64,000 bases of DNA from CAZGUH01 sp964529005 (GTDB taxonomy: Bacteria; Actinomycetota; Acidimicrobiia; Acidimicrobiales; Ilumatobacteraceae): the NCBI GenBank assembly GCA_964529005.1, contig CAZGUH010000002.1:1-64000 (forward strand). The letters run 5' to 3'. The translations under genes were made by a program, and so were the position numbers. How positions within the stretch are numbered: position 1 is the first letter of the stretch; each line of letters starts with the position of its first letter. The notes below the pieces were generated by a model, which made no database searches, was not told the origin of the DNA, and saw nothing but the letters and a program-made list of their open reading frames with translations. This document shows positions 17,178 to 25,463 of the stretch, one piece after another.

Positions 17178-18161
17178 ATGCGTGTGATCGCCGCCGTCGA
17201 CAAGTTCCGGGGCACGGCAACGGCTCATCAGGTCGCGCGCGCCATCGGGCACGCCTGCTGGGAGCTGGGGCACGACTGCGTCGAGCGCCCGGTGGCCGAC
17301 GGCGGCGAGGGCACGCTCGAGGCGCTCGGCGGTCCGAACCGCACGATGGTCGTCACCGGGCCGCTCGGGGACCCGGTCGAGGCCGATTGGCGCCTGCACC
17401 GCTCGACCGCGGTGATCGAGATGGCGCGAGCGAGCGGCCTGGCGCTGATCGGCGGCGCCGAGAACAACGATCCGCTCGGGGCCACCACGACCGGCACGGG
17501 GGAACTGATCGACGCCGCGCTCGACGCCAAGGCGACGCGCATCCTGGTGTGCCTCGGCGGGTCGGCGACGACCGACGGCGGCCTCGGCGCCGTGCGGGCC
17601 ATCCACGCCCCGCACCGGCTGCGCGGGATCGACTTCGTCGTCGCGTGCGACGTGCGGACGGCGTTCACGGACGCGGCCGAGGTGTTCGCGCCGCAGAAGG
17701 GGGCATCACCGGCGCAGGTCGCGCTGCTGACCGGCCGCCTCGAGCGCCTCGCCCAGATGTACCTCGAGACCTACGGCGTCGACGTGCGCGCCATCGAGGG
17801 AGCCGGCGCCGCGGGCGGCCTCGCCGGGGGGCTCGCCGCTCTCGGCGCCCGCTTGGTCCCGGGGTTCGAGCTGGTCGCCGACGAGGTCGATCTGCACGAT
17901 CTGATCCTGGACGCTGATCTGATCATCACTGGCGAGGGCTACCTCGACGAGCAGAGCTTCGACGGCAAGGTGGTCGGCGGTGTGTGCGCGATGGCCGCGG
18001 ACGCGGGCGTGCCCGTGGCGGCGATCGCCGGAGACATCGCGCCGGAGGTGGCGGGCCGGATGCGCGCCGTCTCGCTCGTCGAGCGCTTCGGGCGCGAGCG
18101 CGCGATGACCGAGACGCTGATGTGCATCGAGGCGGCCGCGCTCGAGCTCGTGCGCGGCTGA
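17178..18161 (+). CDS. Glycerate kinase (GK1 family)
   Basis: A 327-residue protein with the family landmarks VDKFRGTATAHQVARAI, PVADGGEGTLEAL, MARASGLALI, ATTTGTGELIDAALD, CLGGSATTDGGLGAV, and VACDVRTAFTDAAEVFAPQK followed by ITGEGYLDEQSFDGK. It phosphorylates D-glycerate, probably to 2-phosphoglycerate. It is slightly shorter than the usual ~370 residues. TAGGCT ends 7 nt before the ATG. It is divergent from the MoaD/ThiS gene. Confidence 0.92.
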   Translation: MRVIAAVDKFRGTATAHQVARAIGHACWELGHDCVERPVADGGEGTLEALGGPNRTMVVTGPLGDPVEADWRLHRSTAVIEMARASGLALIGGAENNDPLGATTTGTGELIDAALDAKATRILVCLGGSATTDGGLGAVRAIHAPHRLRGIDFVVACDVRTAFTDAAEVFAPQKGASPAQVALLTGRLERLAQMYLETYGVDVRAIEGAGAAGGLAGGLAALGARLVPGFELVADEVDLHDLILDADLIITGEGYLDEQSFDGKVVGGVCAMAADAGVPVAAIAGDIAPEVAGRMRAVSLVERFGRERAMTETLMCIEAAALELVRG

Positions 18162-18170
18162 ACGGGTCCG

Positions 18171-18806
18171 TCAGGACGTCGCGGCGCTGCCGGCCACCGT
18201 CGTGGTCGTCGTGGTCGGCGCGGTCGCCGTCCCGCCCGGTTCGACCTCGGCCAGGGTCTTGGTGGCGATGTCCTTGCCGAGCATCACGAGCACCGTCGCG
18301 TCGCCCAACGCCTCCGCCGGCGCCGGGTCGGGCATCGGCGCGACCTCGACCCCCCCGAGCACCGCGGCGACGCTCTGGGCGACGGCCTCGCTGTTGGCCA
18401 CGACGTAGACCTTCGTGACGTCGAGGCGCGATTCCGCTCCGGTCGCATTGGTCGCCGTGCCGACCGTGAACCCACGGGTCTGGAGCGCCGTCGTCCACTT
18501 CCCTGCGGTGCCCTGCGCTCCCGAGGCGTTGGCGACGACGACCTTGGCCCCGTCGACGGTGAGCGTCGTGGTCGTCTCCGCCGGCGCCGAGGTGACCGTC
18601 GTGGACGACAGGTCGATGGTGTCGCCCGTGGTCTCCTCCGTGCCGGGGCCGGAGATGGCGTCGCCGCCGTCGTCGTCGTTGAGGTCGCGCAGGATGACGA
18701 AGCCGAGCACGACGGCGATGACGGCGACGACGATCGCCACCGTGGAGCCCACCGGCGCAGCGCCCCCGCCGCGCCCAGGACGGGACGGCTGTTGCTCGGT
18801 GCTCAT
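18171..18806 (-). CDS. LytR C-terminal domain (LytR_C) membrane protein
   Basis: A 211-residue protein with a short basic N-terminus, one membrane helix (STVAIVVAVIAVVLGFVIL), a Thr-rich extracytoplasmic stalk, and a LytR_C domain (VVVANASGAQGTAGKWTTAL through ALGDATVLVMLGKDI). LytR_C domains occur with cell-wall polymer ligases and may bind the wall. It overlaps the DUF3263 gene by 4 nt (ATGA), the usual actinobacterial pairing. Confidence 0.87.
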   Translation of the reverse strand: MSTEQQPSRPGRGGGAAPVGSTVAIVVAVIAVVLGFVILRDLNDDDGGDAISGPGTEETTGDTIDLSSTTVTSAPAETTTTLTVDGAKVVVANASGAQGTAGKWTTALQTRGFTVGTATNATGAESRLDVTKVYVVANSEAVAQSVAAVLGGVEVAPMPDPAPAEALGDATVLVMLGKDIATKTLAEVEPGGTATAPTTTTTTVAGSAATS

Positions 18807-19093
18807 GTGTTGACGCCTCCCTGTGCACCGGCCAGCCCGGGCCCGCCCTCCAGCCGAGCCCGGCGCCGGCGATCGCGGAATCGCCGGAGCCGACGCACCC
18901 CCAGTGGGTCGTGAGACAGAGCTGCCGGATGGTCAAGAACCCGGTTCAGCTCGGCATAGTAGTCGTCGGGGGAGCAGCCGAACCTCGCGCGGATCAGCAC
19001 GTCCTTCGGGTCGTCGAAGGTCCAAGCGTCGCGCTCGAAGTCGAGCAACGCCCGGTCGCGCTCGGTCAGCTCACCCAGATCGGCGTCGGTCAC
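18803..19093 (-). CDS. DUF3263 family protein
   Basis: A 96-residue protein starting at GTG with TDADLGELTERDRALLDFER, then the DUF3263 core RARFGCSPDDYYAELNRVLD and a basic tail. DUF3263 looks like a small helix-turn-helix-type protein of unknown role, nearly always next to LytR_C. TTG 19129 is an in-frame upstream start but gives an atypical N-terminus. Confidence 0.87.
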   Translation of the reverse strand: MTDADLGELTERDRALLDFERDAWTFDDPKDVLIRARFGCSPDDYYAELNRVLDHPAALSHDPLGVRRLRRFRDRRRRARLEGGPGLAGAQGGVNT

Positions 19094-19135
19094 GCCGGAC
19101 AGACTTGTGCGTCGGACCCGGCGAAACAAGCACCC

Positions 19136-19417
19136 TCAGATGTGAGCCCGCGGATGTGAGCGGTTGACGGCGCGGTAGACGAGCAGGACGATGATCGCGC
19201 CGACGATCGAGCCGATGATGCCCGACGGCTGCAGCGCCCCCTCGTCGAGGTCCTTGCCGAACAACGCCCAGCCGATGAACCCACCGACGAACGATCCGAC
19301 GATGCCGAGCACGATCGTGCCGACGAACCCCATCGGATCGGGGCCGGGCACCAACAGACGTGCCAGGAACCCGGCGATCAGTCCGATCACCAGCAAGAAC
19401 AGGATGAATCCGAGCAT
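19136..19417 (-). CDS. GlsB/YeaQ/YmgE family small membrane protein
   Basis: A 93-residue, three-helix, glycine-rich membrane protein: MLGFILFLLVIGLIAGFLAR, then VGTIVLGIVGSFVGGFIGWA and SIVGAIIVLLVYRAV. It matches the transglycosylase-associated/GlsB family linked to general and envelope stress. A strong GAGGAGGAG ribosome binding site precedes the ATG. Confidence 0.9.
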   Translation of the reverse strand: MLGFILFLLVIGLIAGFLARLLVPGPDPMGFVGTIVLGIVGSFVGGFIGWALFGKDLDEGALQPSGIIGSIVGAIIVLLVYRAVNRSHPRAHI

Positions 19418-19522
19418 GTCGCTCCTCCTCGGTCAACAGGGTCGACGGTCGCATCGTCGGTAACCACGCTGCGTGGATCTCAAACCGGGATCGCACCCCT
19501 CCGTTCAGGGGTAAAGGGACAC

Positions 19523-21517
19523 ATGGCGATCATCACGCGCGGCCCGGCGGCCGTGCCGGCGCCGCCGGCGGTCACGCCGAGCACGACCTACGGCATCTTT
19601 CGGCGGCCGGTGGAGACGACGGGCTGGCGGTCGTGGCTGTTCACGATCGACCACAAGAAGATCGGGATCATGTACGGCGTCGCCGCCCTGGCGTTCTTCG
19701 TGATGGGCGGCGTGGAAGCTCTGCTCATCCGCCTCCAGCTCGCCTCGCCCGACGGCAAGGTGCTGAGCGCCGACACCTACAACCAGCTGATGACCATGCA
19801 CGGCACGACGATGATCTTCCTCTTCGTCATGCCGATGGCATCCGCGTTCGGCAACTACCTGGTGCCGCTCCAGATCGGCGCCCGCGACGTCGCCTTCCCC
19901 CGCATCAACGCGCTGGGCTTCTGGACGTTCCTCGCAGGCGGCGTGTTCCTCAGCAGCTCATGGCTGTTCGGCGCGGCCCCCGACGGCGGCTGGTTCATGT
20001 ACGCGCCCAATTCGGGGCCGGCGTTTTCGCCGAGCGTCGGCAACACGTTCTGGTGCGTCGGGCTGATCGTCACCGGCATCGCCTCGCAGACCGGCGCGAT
20101 CAACCTCATCGTGACCGTGTTGAACATGCGCACGCGCGGCATGTCGTTGATGAAGATGCCGGTGTTCACCTGGATGCAGCTCGTCATCCAGTTCCTCATC
20201 CTGTTCGCGATCCCGGTGATCACCGTGGCGCTGTTCCTGCTGTACTTCCACCGCGAGTACGGCGCGCAGTTCTTCAACGTCGACCTCGGCGCCGACCCGC
20301 TGCTGTGGCAGCACCTGTTCTGGATCTTCGGCCACCCCGAGGTGTACATCCTGATCCTGCCCTCGTTCGGCATCGTCAGCGAGGTGCTGCCGGTGTTCTC
20401 GCACAAGCCGTTGTTCGGCTACCCGTTCGTCGTCTTCTCCGGCGCCGCGATCGGCTTCCTGGGATGGGGTGTCTGGGCGCACCACATGTTCTCCAGCGGC
20501 ATCGGGCCGCTCAGCGTCGCGGTGTTCTCGGTGACGACGATGGCGATCGCGGTGCCCACCGGTGTGAAGATCGTCAACTGGACGCTGACGATGTGGGGCG
20601 GGCGATTGCGCTTCACCACCGCGATGCTGTTCGCGATGGGTCTCGTCGTCGAGTTCACGATCGGCGGCCTGTCCGGCGTGACGCATGCGATCTCACCGTC
20701 GGACACGCAGCAGACCGACACGTACTACATCGTCGCCCACTTCCACTACGTCCTGTTCGGCGGCGCCGTGTTCGGGTTGTTCGCCGGCTTCTACTACTGG
20801 TGGCCGAAGGCGTTCGGGAAGCTGCTGAACGAGAAGCTCGGCAAGGTGAACTTCTGGCTGATGGTCGCCGGCATGAACCTGACGTTCGGGCCGATGCACA
20901 TCATCGGCCTGCAAGGCCAGCCGCGCCGGATGTACGTCCTGCCCGACGAGCGCACGGGAGAAGGGCTCTTCGACCTCGAGTTCTGGAACAGGCTCCAGAC
21001 GATCGGGGCCTTCACGCTCGCGGCCGGCATCTTGGCGTTCATCGTCAACGTCGCATACACGCACAGCGGGTCGCGCAAGGTCAGCGCTGCCGCCCCGCTC
21101 GACCCGTGGGATGCGCGCAGCCTCGAATGGATGACGACGAACCCGCCGAAGGCGCACAACTACGACGTGCTCCCCACCGTCCACGCGCTCGACGAGTTCT
21201 TCCACCGCAAGTACGCCGAACACGAGGACACCGGCGAGATGCACCAGGTCGCCACCGCGGAGGAGCTGCTCGCCGACCAGGAGGCGCATGCCGACAGCGA
21301 CATGCACATGCCGTCACCGTCGTACTGGCCGATCGTCGTCGCGGCCGGGCTGTTCATCGGCGCCTACGGGTTGGTGTTCAGCGTCGTGCTGGCGCTGGTC
21401 GGGCTGGTCTTCGTGATCCTCGGCGTGTTCGGCTGGGCGATGGAGCCGTCGGTCGCCGACCCGGACGATCACGACCCCGGCGTCGGTGAGATCGAGGCGA
21501 TGACCCAGTCGGTGTAG
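19523..21517 (+). CDS. ctaD: Cytochrome c oxidase subunit I (aa3 type)
   Basis: A 664-residue haem-copper oxidase catalytic subunit: WLFTIDHKKIGIMYG, the CuB motif FGHPEVYILILPSFGI, and the haem ligands in YYIVAHFHYVLFGG. It has about 12 core helices and a C-terminal extension ending in two more hydrophobic segments. The length suggests fusion of a subunit IV-like tail, as in some actinobacteria. Subunits II and III are not adjacent. AAAGGG precedes the ATG. The 3' end overlaps the convergent cutA by 49 nt. Confidence 0.97.
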   Translation: MAIITRGPAAVPAPPAVTPSTTYGIFRRPVETTGWRSWLFTIDHKKIGIMYGVAALAFFVMGGVEALLIRLQLASPDGKVLSADTYNQLMTMHGTTMIFLFVMPMASAFGNYLVPLQIGARDVAFPRINALGFWTFLAGGVFLSSSWLFGAAPDGGWFMYAPNSGPAFSPSVGNTFWCVGLIVTGIASQTGAINLIVTVLNMRTRGMSLMKMPVFTWMQLVIQFLILFAIPVITVALFLLYFHREYGAQFFNVDLGADPLLWQHLFWIFGHPEVYILILPSFGIVSEVLPVFSHKPLFGYPFVVFSGAAIGFLGWGVWAHHMFSSGIGPLSVAVFSVTTMAIAVPTGVKIVNWTLTMWGGRLRFTTAMLFAMGLVVEFTIGGLSGVTHAISPSDTQQTDTYYIVAHFHYVLFGGAVFGLFAGFYYWWPKAFGKLLNEKLGKVNFWLMVAGMNLTFGPMHIIGLQGQPRRMYVLPDERTGEGLFDLEFWNRLQTIGAFTLAAGILAFIVNVAYTHSGSRKVSAAAPLDPWDARSLEWMTTNPPKAHNYDVLPTVHALDEFFHRKYAEHEDTGEMHQVATAEELLADQEAHADSDMHMPSPSYWPIVVAAGLFIGAYGLVFSVVLALVGLVFVILGVFGWAMEPSVADPDDHDPGVGEIEAMTQSV

Positions 21518-21795
21518 GCGTCCGTGGCGCTGATCGGGTGCCATTGGATGCCGGGCAGCTCGTACGGATGCGCGGCGGCGATCGCCGCCACCACGGCGTC
21601 GAGCAGGTCGCTGGTCGACGTTGCGACGACGTCGACCTCCGCGTCGGCCTGGAGCGCGCCGTCCCACCAGTAGAAGCTGGCCCCGCCAGCGGTGACGTGC
21701 GCGCACGCGGCGAGCCGCCGCTCGACGAGGGCGCGGGCGATGCGCTCACCGGTCGCCGCGTCGCCGACCCGGGTGCGGACCTCGACGAGGCTCAT
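21469..21795 (-). CDS. cutA: CutA1 divalent-ion tolerance protein
   Basis: A 108-residue CutA: LVEVRTRVGDAATGERIARA, then LAACAHVTAGGASFYWWDGA and HPYELPGIQWHPI. CutA forms very stable PII-like trimers and is linked to copper tolerance, though its biochemical role is unclear. It overlaps the upstream diadenylate cyclase gene by 4 nt (ATGA), so the two are probably co-translated. Confidence 0.92.
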   Translation of the reverse strand: MSLVEVRTRVGDAATGERIARALVERRLAACAHVTAGGASFYWWDGALQADAEVDVVATSTSDLLDAVVAAIAAAHPYELPGIQWHPISATDAYTDWVIASISPTPGS

Positions 21796-22784
21796 CCCCG
21801 CCGGTCCCCCGCCGGTGCGGACGCGCCGAGGATCTTGCCGTCGCGCAGCACGGACACCGGCCCGTCCTCGCTCACCACGATGACCGTCGCCGCCCGGTCG
21901 TCGTAGCTGTAGCGCCGCCCGGCCGTGTGGCGCATGCCGCGGTAGCCCTCGACGCCCGACTCGGCCTCGGGGCTGGGCACCAGCCGCACCCCGAGATGCC
22001 GCAGCGTGCCGTCGACGTCGAACACCGCGGCGCCGTCGAGTTGAGCAAGCGCATGCCGGAGTGGTGCGAGATCCGACGGCTTGCGGATCTGGAGCGGCGG
22101 CGGCACGGGCAGGCGCTGTTCGAGCGCCGGCGCCGGCGCGTCGTCGGGGCGGTAGACGAGGATCGCTCCGATCCCGCGCGACCCGAGGTCGTGGACCGCG
22201 AACTCGAGCATCGTCTCGAGCACCTCGCCGTCGCCGTGCGCGGCGCCGTCGGGCGCGCAGGCGCCGACGGTGTCGATCCACGTCGACACGAGCGGTTCGT
22301 GCTGCCAGCGCAGGCCGTCCCACCGGTAGACGCCGAACGTGCCGACGATGCGCACGAGTCCGGACGGATGGCGCTGGGCCATGGTGGCCCCGAGCGCCTC
22401 GGCGAGCACCACCAGGTCCCGCTCGGACCCCGCCGGCCGATCGAAGACGGCCCATTCGTCTCGGCCGCCCGTGCGGCGGATCAGCCAGCTCGCCAACCCG
22501 TCGGCGAAGCGCCGCGCCCCGGCGAGCGACGTCGTGGCGGTGGGGCGGCGGCTGATCTCGAGGTCGGTTGCGGCCGACCAGCCGCCTTCGTCGGTCGTCG
22601 GTTCGAGGATCGCTCCGTAGCTCGGCACGCGCCGCTCGTGGACCGCCGGCCGAAGCGCATACGCGATCTCCTCGACGGCCAGCGCATGCCACGCCTCGGA
22701 GCCGTCGAGCGACAGGCCGATCTCGGCGAGCTCCTCGACCAACCGGCGCAGCTGGCCGGGGCTGGGCGGATGAACGGATCCCAT
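21792..22784 (-). CDS. DAC-domain protein, probable diadenylate cyclase
   Basis: A 330-residue protein. The C-terminal ~120 residues are a DAC domain: AQLDGAAVFDVDGTLRHLG carries the DGA motif, MRHTAGRRYSYDDRAATVIV the RHT motif, then VVSEDGPVSVLRDGKI. These bind ATP and metal for c-di-AMP synthesis. The first ~200 residues are not the DisA helical/HhH region and have no membrane helix, so this is neither a DisA nor a CdaA architecture. TAGCCT ends 6 nt before the ATG. It is coupled to cutA. Confidence 0.82.
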   Translation of the reverse strand: MGSVHPPSPGQLRRLVEELAEIGLSLDGSEAWHALAVEEIAYALRPAVHERRVPSYGAILEPTTDEGGWSAATDLEISRRPTATTSLAGARRFADGLASWLIRRTGGRDEWAVFDRPAGSERDLVVLAEALGATMAQRHPSGLVRIVGTFGVYRWDGLRWQHEPLVSTWIDTVGACAPDGAAHGDGEVLETMLEFAVHDLGSRGIGAILVYRPDDAPAPALEQRLPVPPPLQIRKPSDLAPLRHALAQLDGAAVFDVDGTLRHLGVRLVPSPEAESGVEGYRGMRHTAGRRYSYDDRAATVIVVSEDGPVSVLRDGKILGASAPAGDRRG

Positions 22785-22838
22785 GGACGCAGGCTACGGA
22801 TCGGTGACGCCCTCGGGCCTCTCCGGTACCGTCCTGGC

Positions 22839-23534
22839 ATGGACCCGGGCGATTCGGATCGCGTGCACCGCGCGCTCGAACGCTTCGCGGCGCTGGTCTC
22901 CACCGCGTACCCGTCCCCGCATCTCGACGAGCTGGCGCTCGCGCTCTCCGCCACGTTGCAACCACAGCTCGACGGCGATCGATGGATCCGTGCGCTCGAC
23001 GACCTCGCTGGGCAGTGCGAACCGCGCAGCCGCGAGGGCGTGATGCGCGCCCTGTTCGCCAGCGGGCGCCTGGTCGGCGACACGGTGACCTACCGGTCGT
23101 GGACCAACTCGTGCATCGACCGGGTGCTCGCATCCGGCCGAGGCATGCCGATCTCGCTGTCGGTCGTCGCGGTCGAGGTCGCGCGGCGGGTCGGCGTTCC
23201 CCTGGTCGGCGTCGGCATGCCGGGCCACTTCATCGTCGGCGACCGCGACGACCCCGACTGGTTCGCCGACCCCTTCGGCGGAGGCCGCGTCCTCGACCGT
23301 TCGGGCTGCCGGGCGCTGTACGAGCGGGTCACCGGCGACGAGCGGTGGAGCGACGATTTCCTGCGTGCCACGCCCGACCTGGCCATCGTGGCGCGCATGG
23401 TCAACAACCTCGCTCCGGCGTTCGGCCGGGGCGACCGCGTGCGCCAGGCGGTCGTCGCACGGCTGCGCCTTGCGTTGCCCGGACCCCAGCCGTCCAGCGG
23501 CGGCCTGGCCCGTGACCTCGCTGTCTTGAACTGA
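22839..23534 (+). CDS. SirB1/transglutaminase-like family protein
   Basis: A 231-residue protein matching the SirB1-type transglutaminase-like family: TNSCIDRVLASGRGMPISLS, VVAVEVARRVGVPLVGVG, then MPGHFIVGD and WFADPFGGGRVLD. The Cys, His and Asp of these motifs correspond to the transglutaminase-fold triad. The biological role is unknown. TACCGT ends 6 nt before the ATG. It is divergent from the DAC gene. Confidence 0.86.
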   Translation: MDPGDSDRVHRALERFAALVSTAYPSPHLDELALALSATLQPQLDGDRWIRALDDLAGQCEPRSREGVMRALFASGRLVGDTVTYRSWTNSCIDRVLASGRGMPISLSVVAVEVARRVGVPLVGVGMPGHFIVGDRDDPDWFADPFGGGRVLDRSGCRALYERVTGDERWSDDFLRATPDLAIVARMVNNLAPAFGRGDRVRQAVVARLRLALPGPQPSSGGLARDLAVLN

Positions 23535-23560
23535 GCGACACCCATTAGGGTCGCTGCGCG

Positions 23561-25369
23561 ATGCGACGAGCCGTGGTGATGCTGCTCGCCGTGAGCACGA
23601 TGATCGGCGGCTCGTGGTCCGGCACGTCGAACGCCGCCCGAGCGCGCAGCTCCGGGCAGGTCCCGCTCCTCGTCGGCGACTCCGTGATGGCCGGGATGAC
23701 CGGGGCCAGCCGCGCCGACCTGTCCGCCCGCCACCCCCACGTCTTCGACGCCGAGGTGTGCCGCCGCCTGATCTCGCAGAGCTGCTCGTACCAGGGGGAC
23801 ACGCCGTCGAACGCGCTCGACGCGATCCGCAGGCGTGCCGGCCAGTTCAGCGGGGTGATCGTGGTCGCCGCCGGATACAACGATGGCGACATCGCTGCGG
23901 CGGTCGACGCTGTCGTCGCCGAGGCGCGGTCGCAGGGCGTCGACCACGTCGTCTGGCTGACGTACCGGCTCGCGGGCTCGCACGCGGCGTCCTACCAGCG
24001 GCACAACGACACGCTCGTCGCCAAGACCGCCGAGTATCCGGAGCTGTCGATCGCCGACTGGGCGACGCTCAGCGCCGGACGCTCGGACTGGGTCAGCGGT
24101 GACGGGCTGCACCTGAACGGCGCGGGCGCGAGAGCGATGGCGGGCCTCGTCGCCGACGCCCTCGATGGGTTGACGCCGTCGCGTTGCGCGAGCGCGTCGG
24201 GCGGCGAGGCCCCGCCACCGGTGTCGGCGGCGACGCGGCACAGCAGGCCCGGTGGCGTCGTGACCCGCCCGCAGCCGGCGCGCGCTGTGGACACGCGCGC
24301 ACGCGCCGGAGGCGCTGTCGTCGGTGGGCGGGTGCTGCGCGTCGACGTGCAGGCAACCGGGGTGCCCGCCGACGCCGTCGGTGTCATCGCCACGGTGACG
24401 GCGATCGACCCGTGTGACGACGGCTTCCTCACCGGGTTCGCGTGCGGAGACCACATGCCGCGCACGTCGACGCTGAACTACACGCGCAGCCGCACGGTCG
24501 CCAACATGGTGATGGTCAGCGTCGCCGACGGCGACGTGTGCGTGTACAGCTCGGCCACCGTCGACGTGGCGATCGACGTCGTCGGCCACGTCACGCCGGA
24601 TGGAGCTCCGATGACGGCGATCGATCCGGCGCGCATCCTCGACACGCGAGCGCACGGTCCCGTCACTCCCGGAGAGCCCGTCGCGATCGACGCGGCAACG
24701 CAGGCACTGCCCCCTGCCACCGAAGCGGTGATGGTCAACGTCACCGCCACGTCGCCGTCGGCGCCGGGCTTCGTCACCGTCTACCCCAGCCCGTGCTCGG
24801 CCGCCCCGCCGCCGACGTCAAACCTCAACTACGACGGCGGCGACGCCGCGGCGAGCACGATCGTGCGCCTCGGCGCCGACGGGCGCGTGTGCGTCATCGC
24901 CTCGTCGCGCACCCACCTGGTCGTCGACCTCGTCGGCGCGATCGGTGGCGACGGATCGCGGGTCGTGCTCGCAGAGGGCGCTCGGCTCGCGGACACCCGC
25001 ACCGGCGAGGGCCGCGGCACGTCCACCGTGCGGATCGACACCGCACTGGCCGCGCCGCGGGGGGCGACGGGCGCCATCGTCAACATCGCCGCGGCCGGCG
25101 ACCCGCCCGGCTTCTCGACGGTGCACGCGTGCGACTCGGACGATGCGCTGGCGACCTCGACGGTGAGCCACGGCGGCTCGCCGGCCGCCAACCTTGTCGC
25201 CGTCACGCTCGACGACGGGGCCGTGTGCATCGATCGCTCGACCGCGGCCGACGCCGTCGTCGACGCGGTGGCCTGGCTGACGCCGGCGCCGCTCGCCCCC
25301 CGCTCCGACACGCGGGCGTCGATGCTCGAGCGCATCGGTCGCCGCCTGCTGCGCGTGACACGCTGGTGA
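23561..25369 (+). CDS. Secreted SGNH hydrolase with three C-terminal repeat domains
   Basis: A 602-residue protein with a signal peptide (MRRAVVMLLAVSTMIGG up to about residue 28). The SGNH domain spans about 35-205, with the nucleophile in LLVGDSVMAGM and the D-x-x-H block in DGLHLNGAGARAMAG. Three repeats of about 120 residues follow, each starting near a DTR (AVDTRARAG, ILDTRAHGP, LADTRTGEG) and closing with V.V.D.VG/A. Cysteines recur at matching places. These repeats are typical of acidimicrobial secreted proteins and probably serve surface attachment or display. The function is inferred only. Confidence 0.84.
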   Translation: MRRAVVMLLAVSTMIGGSWSGTSNAARARSSGQVPLLVGDSVMAGMTGASRADLSARHPHVFDAEVCRRLISQSCSYQGDTPSNALDAIRRRAGQFSGVIVVAAGYNDGDIAAAVDAVVAEARSQGVDHVVWLTYRLAGSHAASYQRHNDTLVAKTAEYPELSIADWATLSAGRSDWVSGDGLHLNGAGARAMAGLVADALDGLTPSRCASASGGEAPPPVSAATRHSRPGGVVTRPQPARAVDTRARAGGAVVGGRVLRVDVQATGVPADAVGVIATVTAIDPCDDGFLTGFACGDHMPRTSTLNYTRSRTVANMVMVSVADGDVCVYSSATVDVAIDVVGHVTPDGAPMTAIDPARILDTRAHGPVTPGEPVAIDAATQALPPATEAVMVNVTATSPSAPGFVTVYPSPCSAAPPPTSNLNYDGGDAAASTIVRLGADGRVCVIASSRTHLVVDLVGAIGGDGSRVVLAEGARLADTRTGEGRGTSTVRIDTALAAPRGATGAIVNIAAAGDPPGFSTVHACDSDDALATSTVSHGGSPAANLVAVTLDDGAVCIDRSTAADAVVDAVAWLTPAPLAPRSDTRASMLERIGRRLLRVTRW

Positions 25370-25463
25370 TCAAGAGTCGTCGAAAACCGCCGCGCTCCGT
25401 CGCGGCGACAGGGCCCGCCCGACTCGGCGCCACGTAGGGTGGCTGTCGAGAGAGGGGTTGGGC

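Noticed and set aside
19523..21517. A full cytochrome oxidase operon
   Set aside because: Only subunit I is present. The neighbours are unrelated and convergent.
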